Notes: a model not told the origin generated them from the letters alone. Positions 27,022-37,078 are shown, counted from the stretch's first letter. The stretch: DNA of 64,000 nucleotides from M55B112 sp040903745 (GCA_040903745.1 JBBDUV010000094.1:1-64000); one strand, 5' to 3'. Numbers and translations: made by a program.

Positions 27022-28689
27022 ATGAGAAAGAAGATAATAATAACCGGAATAGTCGTTTTGTTTCTCGGGGCCGGATTTACTGAGATTCGTAACAAGGACC
27101 TGGAAATAGTAAAAAATCTTGATATATTTTGTACCCTTTACAGGGAGTTAAATATGTTTTACGTGGATGAGACTTCGCCGGAAAAGCTCATTACCACCAG
27201 TATCAATTCCATGTTAAAATCTCTTGATCCATACACAACCTATATTCCTGAAAAAGAGATGGATGATTTTAATTTTCAGACCACCGGGGAATATGGGGGC
27301 ATCGGTAGTTTGATCAGGAAATACGAGGATCATATCATTATTGCTGACCCATATGAGAATTTTCCTGCCGCAAAATCGGGATTGCGCCCCGGAGATATCC
27401 TGATAGAAGTAGATGGAAATATAACCGATGGTATGGAAATCGCTGATGTTAGCGAACTTCTAAAAGGAGAACCCGGTACCGATCTGCGGATTAAGATCAA
27501 AAGACCCTATACGGAAGAGTCAATGGAGATTCTTTTAACCAGGGAAAAAATTGTTATCAACAATGTTTCCTATGCAGGAATGATCGATGAGCATACCGGT
27601 TACATACGTTTGAGCAATTTCACCACGAACGCTTCGGCAGAGGTGCGTTCAGCCTTTATGAAGTTAAAGAAAAATCCGGATTTTAAAAATCTTGTACTTG
27701 ATCTGCGCAGTAATCCGGGTGGCTTGATGATTGAGGCTGTAAAAATGTGTAACCTTTTTATTGAAAAAGGTGAGCTTATTGTCAGTACCAGGGGGAAAGT
27801 AAAAAGATGGGACAATGATTATACAACCACGAATCAGGCGCTTGACACTGACATTCCAATTGCTGTTCTTGTAAACCGAGGTTCGGCTTCAGCGTCTGAG
27901 ATTGTGGCTGGTGCCATGCAGGATTTGGACCGGGCGGTAGTGATCGGACAAAGAACTTTTGGAAAAGGCTTGGTTCAATCAACGCGTCCATTAAAGTACA
28001 ACGCCCAATTAAAAGTAACGACGGCAAAATACTATATTCCTTCGGGCAGATGTATTCAGGCGTTGGATTATACAAACCGGAATGAGGATGGAAGTGTTGG
28101 CTCCGTTCCCGATTCTCTTATATCGGAATATGAAACAAAAAATGGCAGACTTGTCTATGATGGGGGAGGTATACAGCCAGATATTGAAATGGTTCCAGAT
28201 AACATCAGTGAGATTGCACTCAGGTTATATGCCGAAAATATCTATTTTGACTATGCCAACCGGTACAGAAATATGCAGGACTCTATTGGTCCACCGGCAC
28301 TGTTTTCGTTAACTGATCAGGAGTATAATAATTTCAAGGAATTTGTTGCTGAAAAAGAGTTTGAATACGAAACTGCCAGCATGAAAGCTTTTAACAAGCT
28401 TGTTGAGACTGCAAAGCGGGAAAAATACTACGACCTATCCAAAGAGGAATTCGAATCACTGAAGATCAAGCTGGCTCATGACAACATGAAGGATTTGGAT
28501 ACTTTTCGCGAGGAGATACAGCAATTCCTTGAAGAAGAAATTGTTGGAAGATATTACTATCATGCGGGCCGGATAGAGCAGCAGCTTGGAGAGGATTCTC
28601 AATTAAAAAAAGCCTTATCAGTCATTTCAGATCCTCTTCAGGTGAAGGGTGTTTTGGGGGGAGAAGAGGATGTTCTTGCCTCACATTGA
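27022..28689 (+). CDS. C-terminal processing peptidase, S41 family
   Basis: Periplasmic serine protease of the CtpA/Prc group, 555 aa from ATG 27022 (MRKKIIITGIVVLFL, signal anchor). An in-frame ATG 17 codons upstream gives an unlikely N-terminus. The PDZ domain is at about 80-165 (SGLRPGDILIEVDG). The catalytic domain has the nucleophile Ser in NRGSASASEIVAG (about 295) and the Lys in GQRTFGKGLVQS, giving an intact Ser/Lys dyad. A C-terminal helical tail of about 150 residues follows. Likely roles are envelope protein maturation or turnover. It converges with polA. Confidence 0.93.
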   Translation: MRKKIIITGIVVLFLGAGFTEIRNKDLEIVKNLDIFCTLYRELNMFYVDETSPEKLITTSINSMLKSLDPYTTYIPEKEMDDFNFQTTGEYGGIGSLIRKYEDHIIIADPYENFPAAKSGLRPGDILIEVDGNITDGMEIADVSELLKGEPGTDLRIKIKRPYTEESMEILLTREKIVINNVSYAGMIDEHTGYIRLSNFTTNASAEVRSAFMKLKKNPDFKNLVLDLRSNPGGLMIEAVKMCNLFIEKGELIVSTRGKVKRWDNDYTTTNQALDTDIPIAVLVNRGSASASEIVAGAMQDLDRAVVIGQRTFGKGLVQSTRPLKYNAQLKVTTAKYYIPSGRCIQALDYTNRNEDGSVGSVPDSLISEYETKNGRLVYDGGGIQPDIEMVPDNISEIALRLYAENIYFDYANRYRNMQDSIGPPALFSLTDQEYNNFKEFVAEKEFEYETASMKAFNKLVETAKREKYYDLSKEEFESLKIKLAHDNMKDLDTFREEIQQFLEEEIVGRYYYHAGRIEQQLGEDSQLKKALSVISDPLQVKGVLGGEEDVLASH

Positions 28690-28705
28690 TCAAAAGATGA
28701 AATAA

Positions 28706-31483
28706 TCAATGTGCTTCGAGCCAGTTTTCTCCATCATTCATCTCTACAAGGAGAGGAACAGATAATTCCACTGCCTTTTCCATAGAACTTTTTACAATCT
28801 TTTTAACCTGGTTCAGTTCATCTGCCGGAACGTTGAAGTTTAGCTCATCATGAACCTGAATAACCATTTCAGCTTTGAGGTCATTTTTCCGGAATGCATC
28901 ATAAATTGACACCATGGCAATTTTTATGATATCTGCGGCTGTGCCCTGAATCGGAGTGTTTATAGCGTTTCGTTCAGCGTTTCCCCGAATCATGGAATTC
29001 CTGGAATGTATATCCGGTAAATTTCTCTTTCTACCAAACATGGTTTCTACATATCCCTTCTCTTTCGCCCTCTCTTTGCAATAATCCATGTACTCCTTTA
29101 CTCCCGGATATGTGGCAAAATAGCCATCGATGAGCTGTTTGGCCTCTGCGCGGGGAATTCTCATCCTTTGAGATAGTCCGAAAGCAGAAATACCATAAAT
29201 AATACCAAAATTTGCTGTTTTGGCCCTGGATCTCATCTCCCTGGTAACATTTTCAGGATCGACACCATACACTTTTGAGGCTGTAGTGGTATGGATATCT
29301 TCGTTGTTCAAAAAGGCGTGAATCATATTTTCATCCTTGCTCAGATGAGCCATTATTCTTAATTCGATCTGTGAATAGTCGGCCGACAGGAATTTGTGCT
29401 GTTTGTCAGAGCTGGTAAAAGCTCTTCTGATCTCTCTTCCACGCTCTTCTCTTATGGGAATGTTTTGCAAATTAGGTTTATTGGAAGATAGTCTTCCTGT
29501 GGCAACAAGGGTTTGATTAAAAGAGGTGTGCAATCTATTGGTTTTAGGGTGCAATAATGTAGGAAGGGCCTCTACATAAGTGTTTAATAACTTACGCGTG
29601 GACCTGTATTCCAACACTTCACCAACGATCTCATGTTTATCGACCAGATTTACCAAAATATCTTCACTGGTACTGTATTGCCGGGTTCTGGTCTTTTTTG
29701 CTCCAGTCTGGATCTTTAATCTATCAAATAGTATCTCTCCCAGTTGTTTTGGCGAACTGATATTAAATTCCTGTCCGGCCAAATTAAAAATTCGTTTTTC
29801 CTTGTCTAACAGGTTCTCTCTTAAAGCAGCAGCAAATTCCTTTAAAGCCGCTTTATCCAGTGATACCCCTTTATGCTCCATCTCCATCAAAACACGGACC
29901 AGTGGCATTTCAATGTTTTCCGATAATTCCAATAGTTTTTTCTCCTGTAGTTCTTTCGACAAACGTTCATACATTTGCCAGGTTATATCGGCATCCTCAC
30001 ATGCATAATCCTTTACAATTTCTGGATCTAAATCCTTAAAATTCTTCTGATTTCTCCCCTTCTCACCTATCAAAAATTCAGTCTTAATCTTTGAATACTT
30101 CAGATAATCTTCAGCCATGGCATCGATCCCATGGCGTTTCTCCGGTGCGACCAGATAATGTGCAACCATTGTATCAAATAACCGCCCCTTAACCTCAATA
30201 CCATAGTTTTTAAGAATATGCAGATCATATTTCAAATTTTGTCCTACAACCAATAGATCTTCACGCTTAAAGATCTTTTTAAGTGCGCCAAGCCTTACAG
30301 GTTTTCCGGAGAATTCTTTTGAAATATCCAGGTAAAACGCTTCATGGGATTTCCAGCAAAATGATATTCCAACAATTTCACTATCAATGATATCAAGACC
30401 TGTGGTTTCGGTGTCAAAGCAGAAGGATTCCAGGTTTTCAAGGTTTTCAATTAGTGAGTTAAATTCCTCTTCAGAGGTTATGCTCTTATATTCATGCTCA
30501 ATATTTAGTATTGTATTCAATGATGATAAATTGTTTGAATTATGTTGAATTGAAGACTCAAATAAAGATGTCTGAACTTCAGATTTAAAATTACTTATAG
30601 GTTTTTCTATACCCAATATTCTGCTTTTAAGATTTTTAAAATTCAACTCGTCGAAAATCTTTTCCAGTGGTTCATTATCCAATGGTTGTCGCATTGCCAA
30701 TTCCAGATCATATTCCAGCGGAACGTCCACCCTGATTCGGGCAAGAATTTTTGAAAGCTGAACCTGTTCAATGGAATTCTCCAGGTTTTCCTTTTGTTTT
30801 CCCTTTAGCAAACCGATATTTTCGTACACTCCTTCTATGGATCCGAATTGTTCGATAAGTTTTTTTGCTGTTTTTTCTCCTATACCCGGAGCTCCGGGAA
30901 TATTATCTGATGTGTCGCCCCAAAGTGCAAGTATATCTATAACCTGTTCGGGACTTTTTATTCCAAATTTCTCCATTACTTCCGGAATTCCCCATACTTC
31001 TGGTGGATTCCCGGATCTTCCAGGTTTATACATGAAGATATTTTTGCTTACCAGTTGGGTAAAATCCTTATCCGGAGTTACCATATAAACTTCATAACCT
31101 TTCTGTTCCGCAGATTTGGCAATGGTTCCAATAACATCATCAGCCTCAAATCCAGGTTTTTCGATTACTGGAATTTTAAACGCTTTTAGCAGCTGCTTAA
31201 TCCATGGAATAGCCTCTTTAATCTCCTCAGGAGTAATATCCCGGTTTGCTTTATATGGCTTGTACATTTCGTGTCTGAAAGTTGGACCGGAGGCGTCAAA
31301 GGCCGCGATTATATGGGTGGGGTTTTCTTTTCTCAATAATTCATCCAGAGTCAGTGTAAAACCGAAAACAGTTGACGTATTCATCCCCCCTGAGTTCTTC
31401 ATTGGATTATTAATAAATGCATAGTAAGATCGAAAGATCAGGGCATAACTGTCTAATAAATAAAGTTTTTTTGAATTGTCCAT
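28706..31483 (-). CDS. polA: DNA polymerase I
   Basis: Three-domain repair and Okazaki-fragment polymerase, 925 aa. The 5'-3' exonuclease is N-terminal (LLDSYALIFRSYYAF; ALWGDTSDNIPGAPGIGEKTA). The 3'-5' exonuclease is active-looking: CFDTETTGLD (DxE), YDLHILKNYG and the Exo III YACEDAD. The polymerase has motif A LSADYSQIELRI, motif B RSRAKTANFGIIYG and motif C VHDELNF. Residues of all three sites are intact. It sits 10 bases downstream of queD and so is last in arsR-queD-polA. Confidence 0.97.
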   Translation of the reverse strand: MDNSKKLYLLDSYALIFRSYYAFINNPMKNSGGMNTSTVFGFTLTLDELLRKENPTHIIAAFDASGPTFRHEMYKPYKANRDITPEEIKEAIPWIKQLLKAFKIPVIEKPGFEADDVIGTIAKSAEQKGYEVYMVTPDKDFTQLVSKNIFMYKPGRSGNPPEVWGIPEVMEKFGIKSPEQVIDILALWGDTSDNIPGAPGIGEKTAKKLIEQFGSIEGVYENIGLLKGKQKENLENSIEQVQLSKILARIRVDVPLEYDLELAMRQPLDNEPLEKIFDELNFKNLKSRILGIEKPISNFKSEVQTSLFESSIQHNSNNLSSLNTILNIEHEYKSITSEEEFNSLIENLENLESFCFDTETTGLDIIDSEIVGISFCWKSHEAFYLDISKEFSGKPVRLGALKKIFKREDLLVVGQNLKYDLHILKNYGIEVKGRLFDTMVAHYLVAPEKRHGIDAMAEDYLKYSKIKTEFLIGEKGRNQKNFKDLDPEIVKDYACEDADITWQMYERLSKELQEKKLLELSENIEMPLVRVLMEMEHKGVSLDKAALKEFAAALRENLLDKEKRIFNLAGQEFNISSPKQLGEILFDRLKIQTGAKKTRTRQYSTSEDILVNLVDKHEIVGEVLEYRSTRKLLNTYVEALPTLLHPKTNRLHTSFNQTLVATGRLSSNKPNLQNIPIREERGREIRRAFTSSDKQHKFLSADYSQIELRIMAHLSKDENMIHAFLNNEDIHTTTASKVYGVDPENVTREMRSRAKTANFGIIYGISAFGLSQRMRIPRAEAKQLIDGYFATYPGVKEYMDYCKERAKEKGYVETMFGRKRNLPDIHSRNSMIRGNAERNAINTPIQGTAADIIKIAMVSIYDAFRKNDLKAEMVIQVHDELNFNVPADELNQVKKIVKSSMEKAVELSVPLLVEMNDGENWLEAH

Positions 31484-31493
31484 TCAATTAAGA

Positions 31494-31940
31494 TTAATTA
31501 TCAGACGCATACCATTCTGCGTATGATGTTGCAGTTTCAAAGAGTTTCAGGGAATGGAGTGACAATCCGGCAGGTAATTTAGAAATAATTATGTCAGCAA
31601 CATGGGATACGAGGTTTTCGCAGGTGGGCTGAAAATCAAACACAAAGACCTTTTCATACAACTTTTTTACACTATCAAGGCCCTCCCCTTCAGCATTTTT
31701 ATAAACAACCAAACTGTGGTCCAAAATATCTGTTACATGTTGTTTAACAATTGCCTTTAGTTCCTTAAAATCCACCACCATTCCAAATTTCACGTTGTTT
31801 TCATCCATAATAGGCGATCCGGACACGGTAACAAAGAGCTTATAACTGTGGCCATGAATATTTTTACAGGGCCCATCATAATTCCATAAAGCATGCGCCA
31901 TTTCAAATGTAAATTCCTTGGTTACCCTAATTATCCTCAT
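31494..31940 (-). CDS. queD: 6-carboxy-tetrahydropterin synthase (QueD-like)
   Basis: Converts 7,8-dihydroneopterin triphosphate into a 6-carboxy- or 6-pyruvoyl-tetrahydropterin for queuosine/preQ0 or pterin synthesis. 148 aa from ATG 31940 (MRIIRVTKEF); an ATG 6 codons upstream overlaps arsR. The zinc His are in MAHALW and NIHGHSYK, the catalytic Cys is in PCKNIHGH, DHSLVV and PTCENLV follow. It lies 10 bases after arsR and 10 before polA. No queC, queE or folE is in the window, so the pathway branch is uncertain. Confidence 0.92.
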   Translation of the reverse strand: MRIIRVTKEFTFEMAHALWNYDGPCKNIHGHSYKLFVTVSGSPIMDENNVKFGMVVDFKELKAIVKQHVTDILDHSLVVYKNAEGEGLDSVKKLYEKVFVFDFQPTCENLVSHVADIIISKLPAGLSLHSLKLFETATSYAEWYASDN

Positions 31941-31950
31941 TCGATAATGT

Positions 31951-32259
31951 CTATTCATTAAAACATGCGCAATTGCTTACACATTCCATAAGTTTCTTAA
32001 AATTTCTATTCTTTAATGAATAATATGTGTTTTTCCCTTCACGCCGTGAATTCAGAATTCCCTTATCTTTTAGTATCCCCAGATGATGCGAGGCCGTTGA
32101 TTGTTCAATATGCGCCAAACGGTGAATTTCAGTTACATTAAACTCCTCTCCTTCTGATAAGTAACCAAGTATGGCCAACCGCATTGGGTTAGCAATGGCC
32201 CTCATCATATTGGCCGCGATATCAATCCGGCCGGGGTCAATTTGTGCAAAAGTTGACAT
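31951..32259 (-). CDS. ArsR-family winged-helix repressor with Cys-rich C-terminus
   Basis: 102-aa transcriptional regulator. The winged helix spans about 20-90, with the recognition helix in IEQSTASHHLGILKDKG and wing RREGKNTYYSL. The last residues, CVSNCACFNE, hold three Cys (CxxxCxC), suited to binding a thiophilic metal ion or sensing redox; the alpha-3 CxC metal site of classical ArsR is not present. It is first in arsR-queD-polA, so it may control queD and polA as well as itself. A dyad with an overlapping -7 element lies upstream (32295-32322). Confidence 0.88.
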   Translation of the reverse strand: MSTFAQIDPGRIDIAANMMRAIANPMRLAILGYLSEGEEFNVTEIHRLAHIEQSTASHHLGILKDKGILNSRREGKNTYYSLKNRNFKKLMECVSNCACFNE

Positions 32260-32278
32260 AGCTTTTCACTTGAATCAT

Positions 32279-32527
32279 TTAAAAATCCTTATATGCAAAT
32301 ATATTAATATTTATACGTTTGCTTATCATTAAGCACCCTGTTTTAAATCCTTCTTTTTTCAGATCGTCAAAAGCCAGGCTTACTATGTCAGGAAATAGAT
32401 CGCTATCGCTTTTAAATGAGTTATTTCTGACAAGCTTAATGAAGATATCAAACAGTTGATATAAATTATAATACATACTAAAAGACAGATGTGTAACCAG
32501 AAAATAACAATGTACAGTTTTCAACAA
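32279..32527 (-). CDS. Small hypothetical ORF upstream of arsR
   Basis: 82 codons; the stretch NLYQLFDIFIKLVRNNSFK followed by PDIVSLAFDDLKKEGFK looks protein-like. Against it: it covers the probable arsR promoter and dyad, and no family is recognised. It could be a small gene co-transcribed with arsR or chance. Confidence 0.22.
   Translation of the reverse strand: MLKTVHCYFLVTHLSFSMYYNLYQLFDIFIKLVRNNSFKSDSDLFPDIVSLAFDDLKKEGFKTGCLMISKRININIFAYKDF
32295..32322 (-). promoter_or_regulatory. Candidate operator/promoter of arsR-queD-polA
   Basis: GCAAA (32295-32299) pairs with TTTGC (32318-32322), and inside it AAATAT (32297-32302) pairs with ATATTT (32307-32312). Read leftward, TATATTTG (32303-32296) fits TAnnTTTG, 37 bases before the arsR ATG. 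A dyad over the -7 element fits autorepression by ArsR. Confidence 0.45.
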
Positions 32528-32579
32528 ATACCGATTTACGATTATTAAAAAATATAACTGTTAAGCCGGTGAATTATTA

Positions 32580-32587
32580 TAAATTTG
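32580..32587 (+). promoter_or_regulatory. -7-like element of the polyprenyl synthase gene
   Basis: TAAATTTG, 19 bases before ATG 32607, matches TAnnTTTG. Confidence 0.4.
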
Positions 32588-32606
32588 CCAATGTAAGTTA
32601 ATTTCT

Positions 32607-33581
32607 ATGTTAAAATTGAGTGATATACGCAGGCCTGTTGACAAAGAAATGAGGGTTTTTCAAAACAGTTTCAGGTCAGCCATACAAAGTGATGTTAAGT
32701 TGTTAAATATTATTGCATCATATATTTTACGCAATAAGGGAAAGCAGATGCGGCCGCTATTCGTTTTTCTCACTGCAAAGATGGTTGGCAAAATCACTGA
32801 TTCGACCTATACGGCTGCATCTCTTATAGAATTAATGCATACGGCAACACTCATCCATGATGATGTTGTAGATGAATCGTATCAGCGACGCGGATTATTC
32901 TCCATGAATGCAATATGGAAATCCAAGTTATCTGTTTTGATGGGAGATTATTTTCTTGCCCGGGGATTATTACTGGCCACATCAAAAAACGACCACGGGT
33001 TACTGAATATTGTTTCTGATACGGTCAGGGAGATGAGCGAAGGAGAGTTGCTTCAATTACAAAAATCACGAAATTTAAGTGTTGATACCAACTCATATTA
33101 TGAAGTAATCAGAAAAAAAACGGCTACGCTGATCGCCTCTTGCACTGCAAGTGGAGCGAAATCTGCCGGAGCTTCCAATGAAGAGATGAATGCGCTTTAT
33201 AATATGGGCATTGATATTGGAATGGCTTTTCAGATCAAGGATGATCTCTTTGATTACCAACCACAGGGATTGATTGGAAAACCCACAGGGAACGATTTAA
33301 AAGAAAAGAAATTTACATTGCCCTTGATATACGCTCTTGAACAAAGCGGATCTTCGGAAAAGCGCTCTATTATTAAATTGATCCGCAACGGAAGTATGAA
33401 TGCAAATAAGATTCGTCACGTTGTAGAATTTGTGAATGATAAGGAGGGGCTGATTTTTGCAGAGCGAAAGATGAATGAATTTAAGGACAGGGCAGATGAA
33501 GTGCTCAGAAGTTATCCCGAATCGGAATCCCGTCAGTCATTACTCGATCTGGTCTCTTTTACAGTCCAACGCACCAAGTGA
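32607..33581 (+). CDS. Polyprenyl (trans-isoprenyl) diphosphate synthase
   Basis: Head-to-tail condensation of isopentenyl diphosphate onto an allylic diphosphate, 324 aa. The first Asp-rich motif is LIHDDVVDES (DDxxD), the second is IKDDLFDY; GKQMRPLF is the substrate-binding segment. Small residues before the first motif (MHTATLIHDD) suggest a medium to long product such as octaprenyl diphosphate for menaquinone, but chain length cannot be fixed from sequence. Its stop is 4 bases from that of uvrC (convergent). Confidence 0.92.
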   Translation: MLKLSDIRRPVDKEMRVFQNSFRSAIQSDVKLLNIIASYILRNKGKQMRPLFVFLTAKMVGKITDSTYTAASLIELMHTATLIHDDVVDESYQRRGLFSMNAIWKSKLSVLMGDYFLARGLLLATSKNDHGLLNIVSDTVREMSEGELLQLQKSRNLSVDTNSYYEVIRKKTATLIASCTASGAKSAGASNEEMNALYNMGIDIGMAFQIKDDLFDYQPQGLIGKPTGNDLKEKKFTLPLIYALEQSGSSEKRSIIKLIRNGSMNANKIRHVVEFVNDKEGLIFAERKMNEFKDRADEVLRSYPESESRQSLLDLVSFTVQRTK

Positions 33582-33585
33582 TCAA

Positions 33586-35400
33586 TCAGGTTCCCGGGTT
33601 TGTAAAATATGCAACAATTTTTTTTGCTTTTGATTTGTCGAGTAAAATGGATAACTCTTCTTCGCTTGCCTTTCTTATTGACTCAATGGACTTATACGTT
33701 TTGTACAACTTTTGAATAGAGCCCTCTCCTATTCCCTGAATGGAAAGAAGTCCGGAATGAATCATCTCCCTGGATCTTTTCAATCTGTGAAACTCAATTC
33801 CAAACCGATGCGCTTCATTTCTTAACTGCTGTATCAAACGTAAGGACTCCGAATTTTTATCAATATACAGTGGTACCGGATCTTCAGGAAAATAGATCTC
33901 TTCAAGTTTTTTTGCAATCCCAATGATTGCCACCACACTTCTCAGTTTAAGCCTTTCAATACTTTTCATAGCTGCATTCAGCTGGCCTTTTCCTCCATCT
34001 ACAATCACCAATTGGGGTATTTCTTTCTTTTCCTCAATTAATCGCCGGTATCTTCTATATACCACCTCTTCCATGGATGCAAAGTCGTTCGCTCCGGTAA
34101 CTAATTGGATGTTGTAATGCCTGTACTCTTTTTTTGCCGGTTTCGCGTTTCTAAATACTACACATGCTGCAACCGGCTGGGACCCCAGGATATTGCTGTT
34201 GTCAAAACATTCAATATGCTCAGGGATCTTTTCCATCCTAAGGTCCTTTTGCAGGGTTTTCAGGATTCGTTGAGATGAATCTTTGTTTCGGTTATCTGTT
34301 TCCCTTCTCTTTTTTTCAATTTTATACAACCTTGCATTTCTTTCAGAGAGCTCAAGGAGTTTTCTCTTATCGCCTCTCTTGGGCACAATAATTTTATACC
34401 ATGATAACTCCTCTGATAAATCCAATGGCAGTATGATCTCTTTTGCATCACTTCGCACTCTTTTTTTTATATCAATGATCGCAAAGGCCAAAATTTCTCT
34501 GGTTGACTCTTTAAGCCGCTTCCTAATTTCGACTGTATGTGACTGTATTACAGATCCTTTCGTTATTTTTAAGTAGTTGACAATCGCATATTTTTCCTCA
34601 TCTACGATACTATATACATCTACATTGTTTATAGAAGGATTAACAATGGTTGATTTTGTCTGAAATTGCTGTAGCGCTTCAACCTTTGATTTAATATTTC
34701 CTGCCTCTTCGAATTTATACTCTTTAGCAAGATTTTTCATCTTCTTTTTTAAAAAAGAGATAACCCCTTGCAAATTTCCTTTCAGTATTTCGTGAATCTG
34801 ATCTATTGATTCGTTATACGAGGAGGCTTCCTGTAATCCTTCACAAGGACCCCTACAATTTTCAATATGATACTCAAGGCAAACCCTGAATTTACCAGCA
34901 CGAATGTTCTCCTCTTCCAAATTAAGTTTACAGGTTCTTGGCTGGTATAACTGATGAATCAGATCGAGCAATGTTCTTGCAGTTGATGCGGAGGTGTAAG
35001 GTCCATAATACCTTGAGCCGTCATGAACAACATTTCTGGTAAGAAATACCCTTGGAAAGGGTTCGTTCTTTATACATATCCACGGAAAAGTTTTATCATC
35101 TTTCAGGAGGACATTATATTTGGGAAGCAATTTTTTGATCAGGCTGTTTTCCAGTAACAATGCATCTGATTCAGTATTTACTACAATATGACGAATGTCA
35201 GCAATTTTGTCTACAAGAACATGAACCTTATAACTTTCATGTCTGTTTTTTTGAAAATAGGAAGAAACTCTTTTCCGTAGGTTTTTCGCCTTCCCTACAT
35301 AAAGTATTTTTCCTGTCGAGTCATAAAATTGGTATACCCCCGGATCTTCTGGAAGTGTTCTAAGTATTTTTAGGATTTCCTTATTCTTTTTAACACTCAT
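33586..35400 (-). CDS. uvrC: Excinuclease ABC subunit C
   Basis: Dual-incision nuclease of nucleotide excision repair, 604 aa from ATG 35400 (MSVKKNKEILK); a longer reading into the ade gene is rejected. The GIY-YIG domain (about 15-95) shows GVYQFYDSTGKILYVGKAK. The UVR domain (about 200-235) is EYKFEEAGNIKSKVEALQ. The RNase H-like C-terminal nuclease has ECFDNSNILGSQPVA and VIVDGGKGQLNAA. A helix-hairpin-helix tail ends the protein (LLSIQGIGEGSIQKL). It follows ade at 4 bases. Confidence 0.96.
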   Translation of the reverse strand: MSVKKNKEILKILRTLPEDPGVYQFYDSTGKILYVGKAKNLRKRVSSYFQKNRHESYKVHVLVDKIADIRHIVVNTESDALLLENSLIKKLLPKYNVLLKDDKTFPWICIKNEPFPRVFLTRNVVHDGSRYYGPYTSASTARTLLDLIHQLYQPRTCKLNLEEENIRAGKFRVCLEYHIENCRGPCEGLQEASSYNESIDQIHEILKGNLQGVISFLKKKMKNLAKEYKFEEAGNIKSKVEALQQFQTKSTIVNPSINNVDVYSIVDEEKYAIVNYLKITKGSVIQSHTVEIRKRLKESTREILAFAIIDIKKRVRSDAKEIILPLDLSEELSWYKIIVPKRGDKRKLLELSERNARLYKIEKKRRETDNRNKDSSQRILKTLQKDLRMEKIPEHIECFDNSNILGSQPVAACVVFRNAKPAKKEYRHYNIQLVTGANDFASMEEVVYRRYRRLIEEKKEIPQLVIVDGGKGQLNAAMKSIERLKLRSVVAIIGIAKKLEEIYFPEDPVPLYIDKNSESLRLIQQLRNEAHRFGIEFHRLKRSREMIHSGLLSIQGIGEGSIQKLYKTYKSIESIRKASEEELSILLDKSKAKKIVAYFTNPGT

Positions 35401-35404
35401 TTTT

Positions 35405-37024
35405 TTAATAAAACAAAGATGTAAATGAAAAGGTGTTTCCACTGAAAAGTCCTTTGTCGCTCAGTTTCAATTCTGGAATTACCAACAAAGCCATAAAGGC
35501 AAGGGTCATAAATGGAGCTTTCATATCAGATCCCATCTTCCTTGCAATAGTTGTCAGCTCGGAATATTTTTGCGCGGCATGCTCTACAGAACCACTTGAC
35601 ATGATGCCGGCAATTTCAAGGGGAAGGCCAAACAAGTCTTTTCCATCATGGGCAACAATACCACCCCTATATTCAATTATTTTGTTAATAGCCTCTTTCA
35701 TATACCTGTCATCTGTACCAACACAAATTATATTGTGACTATCGTGAGCAATACTTGAAGCCAATGCCCCCTTCTGTAGTTTAAAACCATTTACAAAACC
35801 AATTGCCGGATTAGATTGAAAATAGCGGTTAACTACTGCCATTTTTAAAACATCCCTATCTGTATTGCTAATTACATTCCCGTTCTCAACTTTAGGCGTC
35901 TCTTTGATCTCTTTGGTAATTAATTCACCATCAATTGTCTGGATTACTCTGATGCTTTTTCCATCTACCTTAACTGCCAGATCCTTCTCTTCTATCGTTT
36001 TTATATTGAACTGGTTCGGTTTTTCTGGTTGGTCAAAATCAATATTTACTGTTTCATTAGAAAAAACCGCTTTCCCATCAATAAATGTTTCAACTATATT
36101 AAAATCTTCCAGGGAGTCAACAATAATAAAATCTGCCGGATCTCCTTCCCTTAATAGACCCACTTCTAAATTATAATGTTCAGCTGCATTTAATCCTGCA
36201 GCCCTTAAAACATCAAACAGATCATAGCCTTCTCTTATAGCTCTTCTGACAAAGAGGTTAATATGTCCTTTCAATAAATCATCCGGATGGAGATCGTCGG
36301 TACAAAACATGATCTTCTCCGGATGCTCTTTTAATAAAGGGATAAGCGCATTGAAATTCTTGGCCCCACTCCCCTCTCTAATTAAGATTTTAAACCCCTT
36401 TGAAATTTTTTCTTTCGCTTCATTATATGTAAAACATTCATGATCTGTAGAAATACCAGCGGCGCTGTAAATTTCTAAGTCCCCTCCGGTTAACCCTGGT
36501 GCATGACCATCAATGGGTACTCCCATCGACTTTGCCAAATATATCTTTTCCATAACACCAGCCTCACCGTGTAAAACACCAGGATAGTTCATCATTTCGG
36601 ACAAATAGCCAACGCCCGGAATTTTTAAGATTTCTTCAACTTCATGGACATCAATTGCCGCTCCAGAAGATTCGAAAGAGGTGGCCGGCACACAACTTGG
36701 TGCCCCAAACATTATTTTCAAGGGCGTTTTTCTTCCATCTACAACCATAAAAACCACCCCTTCTTTTCCCAGCACATTAGCAATCTCATGAGGATCCGAA
36801 ACAACAGCAACCGTGCCGTGGCGAATCGCCGCTTTCGAAAAGGAGACGGGTGTAACCATTGAACTTTCAATGTGAATATGCGCGTCTACAAAGCCTGGAA
36901 GAATAAAATGATTCGGAGCTTTTCCGGATTCTTCTATAGAATATATATTACCATTCTTTATCCTTATTTCCGCCGGATAAATTTTGCGTCGATGAATGTC
37001 CACTAAATTTGATTGAAGTCGCAT
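35405..37024 (-). CDS. ade: Adenine deaminase
   Basis: Amidohydrolase that converts adenine to hypoxanthine for purine salvage, 539 aa from ATG 37024; a TTG two codons earlier is possible. Metal ligands lie in VDAHIHIESSM (HxH), PIDGHAPGL, DHECFT and CTDDLHPDD. The C-terminal domain (IAHDSHNIICVGTDD and MSSGSVEHAA) is typical of bacterial Ade. uvrC follows at 4 bases. The 98-base gap upstream carries the two parS-like sites. Confidence 0.94.
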   Translation of the reverse strand: MRLQSNLVDIHRRKIYPAEIRIKNGNIYSIEESGKAPNHFILPGFVDAHIHIESSMVTPVSFSKAAIRHGTVAVVSDPHEIANVLGKEGVVFMVVDGRKTPLKIMFGAPSCVPATSFESSGAAIDVHEVEEILKIPGVGYLSEMMNYPGVLHGEAGVMEKIYLAKSMGVPIDGHAPGLTGGDLEIYSAAGISTDHECFTYNEAKEKISKGFKILIREGSGAKNFNALIPLLKEHPEKIMFCTDDLHPDDLLKGHINLFVRRAIREGYDLFDVLRAAGLNAAEHYNLEVGLLREGDPADFIIVDSLEDFNIVETFIDGKAVFSNETVNIDFDQPEKPNQFNIKTIEEKDLAVKVDGKSIRVIQTIDGELITKEIKETPKVENGNVISNTDRDVLKMAVVNRYFQSNPAIGFVNGFKLQKGALASSIAHDSHNIICVGTDDRYMKEAINKIIEYRGGIVAHDGKDLFGLPLEIAGIMSSGSVEHAAQKYSELTTIARKMGSDMKAPFMTLAFMALLVIPELKLSDKGLFSGNTFSFTSLFY

Positions 37025-37078
37025 CTGCAATGATATTATTTATTGGGTCTGGCCAAGAACCCTACTCGCCCTATCTTT

